Positions 34,572 to 43,280 are shown, numbered from the stretch's first letter. The stretch: 64,000 bases of DNA from Mesorhizobium_K quangtriensis (GCF_040081925.1 NZ_JBEBMF010000001.1:1550001-1614000); one strand, 5' to 3'. The notes: generated from the letters alone by a model not told the origin. A program made the numbers and translations.

Positions 34572-35516
34572 ATGAGCGCGTCATCGGCTCACCACTCGAA
34601 CCCGCTTCTCGGCATCGGGTTGAAGATTGCGTCGGTTTCGGTGTTCGTCGGCATGTCGGCCTTTCTCAAGGCCGCGGGGCAACTGCCGGCGGGTCAACTC
34701 GTCTTCTTCCGCTCGTTCTTCGCTATCCTGCCTGTCCTGATCTACCTCGCCTATCGCGGCGACCTCAGGATGGCGGTCTACACCAAGCGCCCGATGGGCC
34801 ATGTCATGCGAGGGGTGATTGGCGTCTCGGCCATGGGGCTGTCGTTCTTTGCACTGACACGCCTGCCGTTGCCCGAAGCGGTGACCATCAACTACGCGCA
34901 GCCGCTGTTTGTGGTGATGTTCAGCGCGCTTTTCCTTGGCGAGGCGGTGCGCTTCTATCGGTGGAGCGCCGTGGTGGTCGGGCTTATCGGTGTTCTCATC
35001 GTTTCCTGGCCCAACCTTTCCATGCTCGGTAGCGGGGGCGGCATGGAAAATGGCGAATTGGCAGGCGTCATCGCAGCCTTCTGCGCCGCGGCGATGGCGG
35101 CGGTGGCGATGCTTCAGGTGCGCAGCCTGGTGCAGACGGAGAAGAGCGCTGTTATCGTCATCTGGTTTTCGCTGACAGCGAGCGTATTCGGCTTGCTCAC
35201 CATGCCGTTCGGTTGGAAGGCGATCGACACATGGCAGATTGTCTTCCTGGTTTCGGCAGGCTTCTGCGGCGGCATCGCGCAAATCCTGATGACGGAAGCC
35301 TATCGCCACGCCGAGGCGTCGACCGTGGCGCCCTTCGAGTACACCTCGATCATCCTGGCGATCGCCGTAGGTTACGTCGCATTCGGTGAGCAGCCGACGG
35401 TCTATGTCATTCTTGGCGGAGCGATCGTGGTCGCCGCCGGCATCTTCATCGTCTGGCGCGAGCGGCAGTTGGGTATCGAACGGCGCCGAGCCAAGCAGAC
35501 CGTTCCGCCGCAGTAA
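34572..35516 (+). CDS. DMT-family inner-membrane transporter (EamA)
   Basis: A 314-residue protein with ten hydrophobic segments in two EamA repeats (SVFVGMSAFLKAAGQLPAGQ for the first; ELAGVIAAFCAAAMAAVAML for the second). The conserved SLFALTRLPLPEA-like turn and the repeated F..E(Y/Q)..FGE patterns (ASTVAPFEYTSIILAIAVGY; FGEQPTVYVILGGAIVVAAG) are present. The likely role is efflux or uptake of a small metabolite; the substrate cannot be told. The stop lies one base from that of the convergent glycosylase gene. Confidence 0.88.
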   Translation: MSASSAHHSNPLLGIGLKIASVSVFVGMSAFLKAAGQLPAGQLVFFRSFFAILPVLIYLAYRGDLRMAVYTKRPMGHVMRGVIGVSAMGLSFFALTRLPLPEAVTINYAQPLFVVMFSALFLGEAVRFYRWSAVVVGLIGVLIVSWPNLSMLGSGGGMENGELAGVIAAFCAAAMAAVAMLQVRSLVQTEKSAVIVIWFSLTASVFGLLTMPFGWKAIDTWQIVFLVSAGFCGGIAQILMTEAYRHAEASTVAPFEYTSIILAIAVGYVAFGEQPTVYVILGGAIVVAAGIFIVWRERQLGIERRRAKQTVPPQ

Positions 35517-35517
35517 T

Positions 35518-36393
35518 TCAGCTATCGGCGAGAGAGCGCAGCCTTGCCTTGACCTCCAGAAAGTCCCGCCACGCGAACTTCTTGTGCGCCGGGTTGCGCA
35601 GCAGATAGGCAGGATGCAGCGTGGGCATCGCGGGAATGGAGAGGCCGGACGCGGTGACATGGGTTTTCCAGTTGCCGCGCAACCGCATTACCCCCTCGGT
35701 CGTGTTGAGAAGGGTTTTCGCTGACGGACCGCCAAGCGTCACCAGAACCTTGGGGTTCGCCAGTTCGATCTGCCGCTCGATGAACGGCCGGCAGATTTCG
35801 GTTTCCTGCGGTGTCGGGGTCCGGTTTCCCGGCGGCCGCCACGGGATGACATTCGCGATGTAGACGGACTGCCTGTCGAGGCCGATCGCGGCGAGAATGC
35901 GGTCGAGCAATTGGCCTGAGCGGCCGACGAAGGGGAGCCCTTCCATATCCTCGTCGCGGCCCGGCGCTTCGCCGACGAGCATGATGTCGGCATGCGGATT
36001 GCCGTCGGCGAAAACGAGGCTCTTGGCGGTGAATTTGAGGTTACACCCTTCGAACGCCGCCATGTGCTCGCGCAATTCGTCGAGTGTGGCGGAGGCAGCC
36101 GCCTGCTGGCGCGCCAATGCGACCTGCGCCTCGTCCGGCACGGCAACAGGCGCCGCCGGCGCAACGCTGGGTGCCTCGGCTCGTTGGCGGCCCGGCTTCT
36201 GGTCTCGTGCCGTGTTGGCCTGTCCAACTCGCGTATGCTCGGCCACGCGCGCCTCGGACGCAGCGGAAGTCCTGGCTTCGAAGGCGGCGAACCGATCAAT
36301 CGGCTCGTCGGTCAGCGCCTCGTCCACGCCGGCCTCGGCATAGAACGCCAGCAGTTCGCGCAGACCCACATCCTTTTCGGTCGGAAAAATCAT
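35518..36393 (-). CDS. Uracil-DNA glycosylase, family-4-like, lacking two iron-sulfur cysteines
   Basis: A 291-residue protein. The first 110 residues are a low-complexity Ala/Pro/Arg-rich linker. The catalytic core has motif 1 VGEAPGRDEDMEGLPFVGRS, the NVIPWRPPGNRTPTPQE stretch, and motif 2 TLHPAYLLRNPAHK, as in type 4 uracil glycosylases. Family 4 enzymes carry a 4Fe-4S cluster on four Cys; here I count only two in the whole protein (FEGC and EIC). The expected partners are Lys in GCNLK and Trp in PWRPP. It probably excises uracil from DNA without a cluster. Confidence 0.88.
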   Translation of the reverse strand: MIFPTEKDVGLRELLAFYAEAGVDEALTDEPIDRFAAFEARTSAASEARVAEHTRVGQANTARDQKPGRQRAEAPSVAPAAPVAVPDEAQVALARQQAAASATLDELREHMAAFEGCNLKFTAKSLVFADGNPHADIMLVGEAPGRDEDMEGLPFVGRSGQLLDRILAAIGLDRQSVYIANVIPWRPPGNRTPTPQETEICRPFIERQIELANPKVLVTLGGPSAKTLLNTTEGVMRLRGNWKTHVTASGLSIPAMPTLHPAYLLRNPAHKKFAWRDFLEVKARLRSLADS

Positions 36394-36601
36394 GGCGGGA
36401 CAATCGTCCGCCTGCGCCGCGTTGGCAAGCCCCGCCGGGGCGGCAGCCAGAACCGCAGCCTATGGCGGGCTTCCTCATGCCAAAGCGATGGCGACAAATC
36501 GGCGGCAGACGGTTCCACGTCGCAGTTGGATGGGCTAAGGAGCCTCTAAGCCAGCAACATGGCCGCACCCAGGCCAACCAGAGCAAGCGATTGCGGGGAG
36601 A

Positions 36602-38284
36602 ATGATGGAACAAATCGAACGGGAGAGCATGGAGTTCGACGTGGTCATCGTCGGCGCCGGGCCTGCGGGCCTGTCCGCCGCGATCAGGCTGAAACAAGTG
36701 AACCCCGAACTTTCCGTGGTCGTGCTTGAGAAGGGCGGCGAGGTAGGAGCTCATATTCTCTCCGGCGCCGTGGTCGATCCGATTGGCGTCGATCGTCTGC
36801 TTCCCGGCTGGCGCGATGAAAGCGACCACCCGTTCAAGACTCCCGTCACGGCCGATCATTTCCTCGTGCTGGGCCACAGCGGCTCGCTTCGGTTGCCCAA
36901 CTTCATGATGCCGCCGCTGATGAACAATCATGGCAACTACATCGTGTCGCTCGGCAATGTCTGCCGCTGGCTGGCGACCAAGGCCGAGGCGCTGGGCGTC
37001 GAGATCTACCCGGGCTTTGCTGCGGCCGGCCTGCTCTACAATGAAGCCGGCGCGGTGACCGGCGTCTACACCGGCGACATGGGTGTCGAACGCGACGGTT
37101 CGCACGGTCCGAGCTATGCGCCGGGCATGGCGCTGATCGGCAAGTATGTGCTGATCGCGGAAGGCGCGCGCGGCTCGCTCGCCAAGCAGCTGATCTCGAA
37201 ATACAAACTGTCGGAAGGCCGTGACCCCGGAAAATTCGGCATAGGGCTCAAGGAACTGTGGCAGGTCGCGCCCGAGAAGCACAAGCCGGGCCTCGTGCAG
37301 CATTCCTTCGGCTGGCCGCTGGGCATCAAGACGGGCGGCGGTTCGTTCCTCTATCACCTTGAGGACAATCAGGTCGCGGTCGGCTTCGTGGTGCACCTGA
37401 ACTACAAGAGCCCATGGCTGTCTCCCTTCGAGGAATTCCAGCGCTTCAAGACGCATCCGTCGATCCGCGAGACCTTCGAAGGCGGCAAGCGCATTTCTTA
37501 TGGCGCGCGCGCCATTACGGAAGGTGGCTGGCAGTCCGTGCCGAAATTGTCTTTCCCTGGCGGTGCGCTGCTCGGCTGTTCGGCAGGCTTCGTAAACGTT
37601 CCGCGCATCAAGGGATCGCACAATGCGGTGCTGTCGGGGATGCTGGCTGCCGATCATGTTGCAGCCGCGCTTGCCGAGGGCCGTTCGAACGACGAACTGA
37701 CGGCTTATGAGGACGCCTGGCGCGACAGCGATATCGGCAAGGACCTCAAGAAGGTGCGCAACGTCAAGCCGCTGTGGTCGCGCTTCGGCACGGTACTCGG
37801 CATCGGCCTCGGCGGTCTCGACATGTGGCTGAACACGCTGTTCGGCGTCTCGCCCTTCGGCACACTGAAGCACGGCAAGGCCGACTATGCGACGCTTGAT
37901 CCAGCATCGAAGCACAAGAAGATCGACTATCCCAAGGCGGATGGCGTCCTGACTTTCGACAAGCTTTCCTCGGTGTTCCTGTCGAACACAAATCACGAGG
38001 AAGACCAGCCGATCCACCTGCAGGTCAAGGACATGGCGTTGCAGGAGCGCTCCGAGCACGATGTCTTTGCCGGACCCTCGACCCGCTATTGTCCGGCTGG
38101 CGTCTACGAATGGGTGGATTCCGACGGCAATTCCGCAGCGGACCCGTCGATCAAGGATGTGCGCTTTGTGATCAACGCGCAGAACTGCGTCCACTGCAAG
38201 ACCTGCGACATCAAGGATCCGAACCAGAACATCAACTGGGTGCCGCCGCAAGGTGGCGAAGGACCGGTTTACCCGAACATGTGA
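36602..38284 (+). CDS. Electron transfer flavoprotein-ubiquinone oxidoreductase (ETF-QO)
   Basis: A 560-residue membrane-bound flavoprotein that passes electrons from ETF (fed by acyl-CoA dehydrogenases such as the isovaleryl-CoA dehydrogenase at 59.4-60.5 kb) to ubiquinone. The FAD motif is DVVIVGAGPAGLSAAIRL. The quinone-binding region includes GAHILSGAVVDP, and the C-terminal 4Fe-4S domain has RYCPAGVYEW and NCVHCKTCDIKDP. Length is normal. A degenerate copy of its last codons lies just downstream. The start could be ATG 36602 or 36605. Confidence 0.95.
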   Translation: MMEQIERESMEFDVVIVGAGPAGLSAAIRLKQVNPELSVVVLEKGGEVGAHILSGAVVDPIGVDRLLPGWRDESDHPFKTPVTADHFLVLGHSGSLRLPNFMMPPLMNNHGNYIVSLGNVCRWLATKAEALGVEIYPGFAAAGLLYNEAGAVTGVYTGDMGVERDGSHGPSYAPGMALIGKYVLIAEGARGSLAKQLISKYKLSEGRDPGKFGIGLKELWQVAPEKHKPGLVQHSFGWPLGIKTGGGSFLYHLEDNQVAVGFVVHLNYKSPWLSPFEEFQRFKTHPSIRETFEGGKRISYGARAITEGGWQSVPKLSFPGGALLGCSAGFVNVPRIKGSHNAVLSGMLAADHVAAALAEGRSNDELTAYEDAWRDSDIGKDLKKVRNVKPLWSRFGTVLGIGLGGLDMWLNTLFGVSPFGTLKHGKADYATLDPASKHKKIDYPKADGVLTFDKLSSVFLSNTNHEEDQPIHLQVKDMALQERSEHDVFAGPSTRYCPAGVYEWVDSDGNSAADPSIKDVRFVINAQNCVHCKTCDIKDPNQNINWVPPQGGEGPVYPNM

Positions 38285-38356
38285 GGATAGCCGTGTTCGT
38301 CTCGACCGCCGGCTAAAAACTGGCGGCGAAGGACCGGTCTATCGGAACATGTGGGG
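38251..38356 (+). repeat. Direct repeat: second, degenerate copy of the ETF-QO gene 3' end
   Basis: The 36 bases 38251-38286, which cover the last codons and stop of the ETF-QO gene, are repeated 70 bases later at 38321-38356 with six mismatches by my count. The shared core GGCGAAGGACCGGT is identical, as is GAACATGTG. The second copy lies outside any gene and has no stop in the same position (TGGGG replaces TGAGG). Confidence 0.8.
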
Positions 38357-38365
38357 CTGACGATC

Positions 38366-38393
38366 CTGCCCTGACGACAAGTCGTCAGGGCAG
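38366..38393. terminator. Perfect 13-base hairpin between convergent genes
   Basis: CTGCCCTGACGAC (38366-38378) and GTCGTCAGGGCAG (38381-38393) pair perfectly around a two-base loop. It overlaps the stop codon (38385-38387) of the - strand hydrolase gene and sits 82 bases after the ETF-QO stop. No T run follows on either strand, so it may be a weak bidirectional terminator or a mRNA end. Confidence 0.5.
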
Positions 38394-39407
38394 TTGCGCC
38401 AGGGCCGTTGCCAGCGGATCGTCTTCGAGATCAGGCGCTTTGGGTGAAAATTCGACCAGCACCGGCAGATGATCCGAGCCGACCGGCTGAAGCGTGTGGA
38501 CTGAATGGATCACCAGCTCGCCTTTGGCGAAGATACGGTCGATCGGTAGGCCGGCGAAGCGCAGCCATTCCGGCAGCCGTCGCCAGATCCATGTCGGGTT
38601 TGTGGGTCCGAGCGGCTTCATCGCGGCGGCCTTTGCGACCTGGGCAGACGCCTCGCTCCAGGGTGCGGCGTTGAGATCGCCCGCCAGGATCGCGTTATCG
38701 CCGAGGTCAGCGAGCGTGGGCGCAAGATCGGCGATCTGTTGCATCTGGCCGAGCGGCCAAGGCCAGTGCAGATGCATCGCGGCGACGTCGACCACGAAGC
38801 CTCCGAAATCCACCGTCGCAACGCCGAAAGTTCCCCCGTCCACGCACTTGCCTTCGCTGCCTTCCGCGAAGGGCCTAAGGGAAAGGATCGCCACGCCGCC
38901 GGCGTAGCCGTCGAGCGTGCAGAAAAGGCGATAGGGATAAGCGGTTTCGAGCAGCGCCAGCCTTTCCTTCCACATGGGCGATACTTCCTCCAGCGTTACC
39001 ACATCCGGCCGCACCCTTCCGATGAGCGACAGGACGTCGCCGGGGTTCGGGTTGTTGAAGCGCAGGTTGAGTTGCATCAGCCGATAGACAGGACCGCCCT
39101 CAGCTTCGGCGTCAGTGGACGCCTGAACCGGGGCGAAGCCGGGGACAAAGGAAGGTCCCGTGACGTTGACGATCGCCCACACACCGAGGGCGGCGGCAAG
39201 CAACCCGTTCCATCGGAAGCCCGGAGAGATCAGCAGGAAGGGCGACAAGCAGACTAGTGCAGCCGCGAGATGAATGCGGAAATGCGCCAGCGAATCGAAC
39301 GCCGGATGGACCGACCCGAAGAAGCCGCCGATCAGCGCGAGCGAAATCGGGATCGCTGCCAGGAAGGCGATCAGGCCGAGCAGGCGGACCGTTCTGTTTT
39401 TGCCCAT
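38385..39407 (-). CDS. Membrane-anchored endonuclease/exonuclease/phosphatase (EEP) family protein
   Basis: A 340-residue protein with three N-terminal hydrophobic segments (LLGLIAFLAAIPISLALIGG; HLAAALVCLSPFLLISPG; LLAAALGVWAIVNVTG), then an EEP fold: MQLNLRFNNPNP, VVTLEEVSP, AILAGDLNAAPWSE and GSDHLPVLVEF, with the metal Asn/Glu/Asp/His in place. The active domain should face the periplasm. ATG 39407 gives a cleaner N-terminus than ATG 39437. The substrate is unknown; relatives are annotated as endonucleases or phosphatases. It follows amn on the same strand. Confidence 0.85.
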   Translation of the reverse strand: MGKNRTVRLLGLIAFLAAIPISLALIGGFFGSVHPAFDSLAHFRIHLAAALVCLSPFLLISPGFRWNGLLAAALGVWAIVNVTGPSFVPGFAPVQASTDAEAEGGPVYRLMQLNLRFNNPNPGDVLSLIGRVRPDVVTLEEVSPMWKERLALLETAYPYRLFCTLDGYAGGVAILSLRPFAEGSEGKCVDGGTFGVATVDFGGFVVDVAAMHLHWPWPLGQMQQIADLAPTLADLGDNAILAGDLNAAPWSEASAQVAKAAAMKPLGPTNPTWIWRRLPEWLRFAGLPIDRIFAKGELVIHSVHTLQPVGSDHLPVLVEFSPKAPDLEDDPLATALAQLP

Positions 39408-39456
39408 GCCGTTTTCTTCGCGGGGATTGCGGCCCATTCAAGGTGGGTGGACAGAC

Positions 39457-40956
39457 TCACTGGAACCCGGTTTCGGCAAAGCTCCTGAGCTTGCGGGAAT
39501 GCAGCCGTTCCTTGGGCATTTCGGCGAGCTTTTCCAGCGCACGGATGCCGATCGTGAGGTGCTGCGCGACCTGCCGCTTGTAGAAATCCGACGCCATACC
39601 GGGCAGCTTGAGTTCCCCATGCAGCGGTTTGTCGGACACGCACAGCAACGTCCCGTAGGGCACTCGGAAGCGGAAGCCGTTCGCTGCGATCGTAGCCGAT
39701 TCCATGTCGAGCGCGATGGCGCGCGACTGCGACAGTCGCTGCACCGGCCCGCGCTGGTCGCGCAACTCCCAGTTCCGGTTGTCGATGGTGGCGACGGTTC
39801 CCGTCCGCATAATGCGTTTGAGGTCGTAGCCGGCCAGCCCGGTCACCTCGGCGACAGCCTCTTCCAGCGCCACCTGCACCTCGGCCAGCGCCGGGATGGG
39901 AATCCAGACAGGCAGGTCGTCGTCCAGAACATGGTCCTCGCGGACATAGGCATGCGCCAGCACGTAGTCGCCGAGCGCCTGCGTGTTCCTCAGCCCGGCG
40001 CAGTGGCCGAGCATCAGCCAGGCATGCGGGCGAAGCACGGCGACATGGTCGGTGATGGTCTTGGCGTTGGATGGTCCGACGCCGATGTTGACCATGGTAA
40101 TGCCCTCATGCCCCTTCTTCTTGAGATGGTAGGCAGGCATCTGGGGCAGCCGCGCCAGCGTGGGGCCGTCCGCTGACGACTGGCCCGCTGTCGTCACGAT
40201 GTTGCCCGGCTCCACGAAGGCTTCGTATCCGCCGCCGCCTTCCGCCATCAGCTTGCGGGCGTACAGCGTGAACTCGTCGATGTAGAACTGGTAGTTGGTG
40301 AACAGCACGAAGTTCTGGAAGTGGTCTGGGCTGGTCGCGCTGTAATGCGTCAGCCGGTGCAGCGAATAGTCGATGCGCTGCGCGGTGAAGGGCGCCAGCG
40401 GGCGCGGTTCGCCAGGCAGCAGCTCGAACGTGCCGTTGGCGATGTGGTCGTCGGTGCCGTCCAGGTCGGGCACGTCGAAAAGGTCGCGGATCGGCCTCTG
40501 GATGCGTTCGGCAGCCGAGCCGTTGACATAAGTGCCTTCGAGGAATGCGAAATGCAGCGGGATCGGCGTTTCCGACTCCGAAACGACAACCGGAACCCCA
40601 TGATTGCGCATGATCAGCCGAAGCTGATCGATCAGATACTCCCGGAACAGGTCGGGCCGCGTGATAGTGGTCGAATAATGGCCCGGCGTCGGCATATGGC
40701 CGTAGGCCTGCCGGGAATCTACCTGGCTGTAGGACGACGTGGTCACGCCGACTTCAGGATAGAACGCCCGGTATCGTCTGCTGGGATCCGCGCCTTCGGC
40801 AAGGGCAGCGAAGGAGTCACGCAGGAATTTCGTATTGCGCTCGTAGAGCGCCTCCAGGGCGGCCACGGCCTCGCCCGCGTCGGTGAAACTTCTGCGTCCC
40901 ACGGGCTCTGGCGAGACGACGGATTCGATGGGTTCAGGATAGATTCGCTTTTCCAT
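39457..40956 (-). CDS. amn: AMP nucleosidase (Amn)
   Basis: A 499-residue enzyme that splits AMP into adenine and ribose 5-phosphate in purine turnover. The N-terminal AMP-nucleosidase domain carries RYRAFYPEVGVTTSSYSQVD, followed by the nucleoside-phosphorylase fold with VNIGVGPSNAKTITDHVAV, HAWLMLGHCAGLR and the active-site region DMESATIAANGFRFRVPYG. Length matches the family (about 484-500). It may be co-transcribed with the EEP gene 49 bases downstream. Confidence 0.95.
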   Translation of the reverse strand: MEKRIYPEPIESVVSPEPVGRRSFTDAGEAVAALEALYERNTKFLRDSFAALAEGADPSRRYRAFYPEVGVTTSSYSQVDSRQAYGHMPTPGHYSTTITRPDLFREYLIDQLRLIMRNHGVPVVVSESETPIPLHFAFLEGTYVNGSAAERIQRPIRDLFDVPDLDGTDDHIANGTFELLPGEPRPLAPFTAQRIDYSLHRLTHYSATSPDHFQNFVLFTNYQFYIDEFTLYARKLMAEGGGGYEAFVEPGNIVTTAGQSSADGPTLARLPQMPAYHLKKKGHEGITMVNIGVGPSNAKTITDHVAVLRPHAWLMLGHCAGLRNTQALGDYVLAHAYVREDHVLDDDLPVWIPIPALAEVQVALEEAVAEVTGLAGYDLKRIMRTGTVATIDNRNWELRDQRGPVQRLSQSRAIALDMESATIAANGFRFRVPYGTLLCVSDKPLHGELKLPGMASDFYKRQVAQHLTIGIRALEKLAEMPKERLHSRKLRSFAETGFQ

Positions 40957-41022
40957 GACCCACTATAATGGGCCTTTGTGACGGTGTGGAGATGCTGCAC
41001 ATAATTTCGGCAGCAACTCGCG

Positions 41023-41220
41023 TCACGAGCCGCGCTGCAGGCAGACCATCAGGACGAAGCCGGCGCCGCGCTTCTTCATCGTGGGCGCTTCGATCACCGT
41101 ATGGTCCGCGGCCTGAAGGCTTGGGACAGCAAGCACTGGAGCGGAAATGACCAGAATGATCGCCAGTGCGCGCGGCAGCAGCCGGAGGCACTTCAGGGTT
41201 TCTGTGAGATGGCGGTTCAT
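41023..41220 (-). CDS. Hypothetical small exported protein
   Basis: A 65-residue frame with a signal-peptide-like N-terminus (LLPRALAIILVISAPVLAVP, cleavage near LQAAD) and a basic C-terminus APTMKKRGAGFVLMVCLQ. The ribosome binding site is weak (GAAG 9-12 bases before ATG 41220). I know no family. The signal peptide speaks for a real gene, the weak site against it. It could be co-transcribed with the small gene 49 bases upstream. Confidence 0.4.
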   Translation of the reverse strand: MNRHLTETLKCLRLLPRALAIILVISAPVLAVPSLQAADHTVIEAPTMKKRGAGFVLMVCLQRGS

Positions 41221-41269
41221 GGTCGTTCTTCGCTTTCGGTCGTTGAGTGTGTTGAAATCCGGTTCCAGC

Positions 41270-41428
41270 TCATCGCCGGCAGAAAATCTTCTGTCCGACG
41301 AAGCAGGAAGTGGCGCCGGCGGTCTGGTACTGGTTTTTCGACCTGCCAGCCTCCGCGACCAGGATCGCGAACCCCATTCCGAAGAGCGTCACGAGCAGGC
41401 AGACGATGGTGAAGCGGCGGGCAAGCAT
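41270..41428 (-). CDS. Hypothetical 52-residue membrane or secreted protein
   Basis: A small frame whose ATG (41428 on the - strand) follows GAGGGAGAAATACAA, a good ribosome binding site. The N-terminus is a signal or anchor (FTIVCLLVTLFGMGFAILVA), followed by a polar 25-residue tail with two Cys (ATSCFVGQKIFCRR). The next small frame on the same strand starts 49 bases later. It is below usual annotation length. The function is unknown. Confidence 0.5.
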   Translation of the reverse strand: MLARRFTIVCLLVTLFGMGFAILVAEAGRSKNQYQTAGATSCFVGQKIFCRR

Positions 41429-41594
41429 TTGTATTTCTCCCTCAATGTTTGGGAGAATGCCGGAATGGCTCTGAACCGGCCCTGAGATGCCCGTTCATGT
41501 GACGTTCAAATTTATTGAGGGCCTTTAACGACTGGCTCGCTTGCGTTTCGGGCACGCCGGCCTATGTCGGAAGGACATTTCTCGGAGACCTGCG

Positions 41595-42299
41595 ATGACG
41601 GGACAGACCGCGCCGATCGAACTCTACTACTGGCCGACCCCCAACGGCTGGAAAATCACGATCATGCTGGAGGAACTGGGCGTTCCCTATGAGGTCAAAT
41701 ACGTCAATATCGGCAAGGGCGAACAGTTCGAACCGTCCTTCCTCGCAATAGCTCCGAACAACCGCATGCCGGCGATCATCGATCCCGAAGGGCCAGGCGG
41801 AGAGCCGATATCGGTCTTCGAGTCAGGAGCTATCCTGCAATATCTCGGCCGCAAGTTTGGCAGGTTCTATCCGGCGGACGAGCGCCAGCGAGTCGAGGTC
41901 GAGCAGTGGCTGTTCTGGCAGGTCGGAGGCCTTGGGCCGATGGCCGGGCAGACGCATCACTTCCGGCAGTATGCGCCTGAAAAGCTGCCCTATGCGATCG
42001 ACCGCTACACCAACGAGGTCAACCGCCTCTACGGTGTGATGAACAAGCGGCTCGCCGACCGCGAGTTTCTGGCGGTCGACTACTCAATCGCCGACATGGC
42101 CTCGATTGGCTGGGTGAAGCCTTACAAGAACCAGGGGCAGGAGATCGAGGACTTCCCGCACCTCAAGCGCTGGTTCGATGCGATCCTGGCACGCCCGGCA
42201 GTCGAGCGTGCCCTGATTGTCGGGCAGGACCACCGCAACAATCTCGCGACCGACAAGGAAGCGCAGAAGGTTCTGTTCGGCCAGCGCGCGCGGTCGTAG
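41595..42299 (+). CDS. Glutathione S-transferase, nu-class (YfcG/GstB-like)
   Basis: A 234-residue GST. The thioredoxin-like N-terminus has ELYYWPTPNGWKITIMLEEL (the TPNGWK active-site turn of YfcG/YghU types), then the cis-Pro in NNRMPAIIDPEG and glutathione contact VFESGAILQYLG. The helical C-domain carries WLFWQVGGLGPMAGQTHHF. Such proteins act as disulfide-bond oxidoreductases using glutathione. ATG 41595 is preceded by GGAGACC. The gene is intact. Confidence 0.92.
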   Translation: MTGQTAPIELYYWPTPNGWKITIMLEELGVPYEVKYVNIGKGEQFEPSFLAIAPNNRMPAIIDPEGPGGEPISVFESGAILQYLGRKFGRFYPADERQRVEVEQWLFWQVGGLGPMAGQTHHFRQYAPEKLPYAIDRYTNEVNRLYGVMNKRLADREFLAVDYSIADMASIGWVKPYKNQGQEIEDFPHLKRWFDAILARPAVERALIVGQDHRNNLATDKEAQKVLFGQRARS

Positions 42300-42302
42300 C
42301 GG

Positions 42303-42647
42303 CTACAGTTTCGTCCATGTCTGCGATCGGCAGATCAGCCCGCCCAGTACGCAGCCGCTCATCTTGAGCGTAGCGCCCGACAGTGCCCCCTTGCCGGAAT
42401 AGGTCTTGTCGTTTGCTGGATCGGTGATGCTGCCGGTGTAGTTTCCCTCGCCGGCGGCCTTGAACTTGCCGATGCTCTTGCCGGCATGTTTGCCGGTCTT
42501 CAGGGTGATGCAGAAGCTGCCGCCGCATGAGGCGATCTGTGCGGTCGCACCCGCCTCTGTGCGCCAGTTGCCCGCTATGGGATCCGCGAACGCCGCCGTG
42601 CCCAGCAGCAACGTCGCGGCGGTGACCAGACCAAATCTGCGAAGCAT
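42303..42647 (-). CDS. DUF2147-family periplasmic protein
   Basis: A 114-residue exported protein with a signal peptide (FGLVTAATLLLGTAAFADP) and the DUF2147 pattern: IAGNWRTEAGATAQIASCGG, then FCITLKTG, NYTGSITDPANDKTYSGKG and GCVLGGLICRSQTWTKL. Four Cys may form two disulfides. The longer frame starting at 42707 lacks a signal; GGGAGGACATC before ATG 42647 fixes the start. The family role is unknown. It converges with the GST gene three bases away. Confidence 0.85.
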   Translation of the reverse strand: MLRRFGLVTAATLLLGTAAFADPIAGNWRTEAGATAQIASCGGSFCITLKTGKHAGKSIGKFKAAGEGNYTGSITDPANDKTYSGKGALSGATLKMSGCVLGGLICRSQTWTKL

Positions 42648-43013
42648 GATGTCCTCCCTGAAAAACAGGCCAAATCTCACCGGGTCTTTGGCGACACGGT
42701 AGCCCACCCGAGAGCGTCGCGAAAGCGCACCGCTCTACATCTTGGCGCGTCGCGATGTTTTTCGTGGTTACCGAAGCCTTGAAATCAAGCCACTGCATTT
42801 TCGCCAATTTTTCCGAAAATCCGCAGGAATCCAAGGCCTCCCATCCTTAACGTTTTCCCACGTTTACCGCTCGTTTGAACTTTGTTTGCGGCAAATTAAG
42901 CACGCCATTTAACGACGGATTCAAGCGTCGGCGGCCATCCTCGAAAACATCGGAAGAGCAACCCGGGGACACAAACGGAGCGGCTCTCCACAACAGGGAC
43001 AGGGGTAAAAAAA
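42648..43013. other. Intergenic region between DUF2147 and Sel1-like genes
   Basis: No coding frame is convincing in these 366 bases. The part from 42770 on is AT-rich for this genome. TTAA at 42896-42899 and TTAA at 42909-42912 are nine bases apart, two more than the seven of a CtrA box, so I do not call one. The region should hold the two divergent promoters. Confidence 0.4.
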
Positions 43014-43280
43014 ATGGCACGTTTTGAAATGCTCGAGCAGGGTTTCGGCACGATGGGCTCGACGGCCCAGGCGGACATCCTTTTCGAACTGGGCATGATG
43101 TATGCCACCGGCCGCGATTGCGACGCCGACGTTGTTGCCGCCCACAAGTGGTTCAACATCGCGGCGATCAAGGGTTCGTCCCGGGCCGCCGAACTGCGCT
43201 CGGAACTTTCGGCCAGCATGTCGAAAGTCGACATCGCCAAGGCGCTGCGCGATGCGCGCGAGTGGATGACCGCACACTGA
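43014..43280 (+). CDS. Sel1-like repeat protein, single repeat
   Basis: An 88-residue protein with one Sel1/TPR-like helical pair: ILFELGMMYATGRDCDADVV followed by AAHKWFNIAAIKGSSRAAEL and a closing helix MSKVDIAKALRDAREWM. Sel1 repeats mediate protein contacts. It starts after a run of eight A with CAGGGACAGGGG as ribosome binding site. Similar short proteins are widespread in Rhizobiales, from memory; no defined role. It is a single-gene unit followed by a structured 3' region and a terminator. Confidence 0.8.
   Translation: MARFEMLEQGFGTMGSTAQADILFELGMMYATGRDCDADVVAAHKWFNIAAIKGSSRAAELRSELSASMSKVDIAKALRDAREWMTAH

Noticed and set aside
36296..38251. - strand frame of 651 codons antisense to the ETF-QO gene
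   Set aside because: The + strand protein has complete FAD and 4Fe-4S motifs; the antisense product has none.
42896..42912. Two TTAA sequences as a CtrA box
   Set aside because: The spacing is nine bases, not seven, and no flanking match to the extended consensus is seen.
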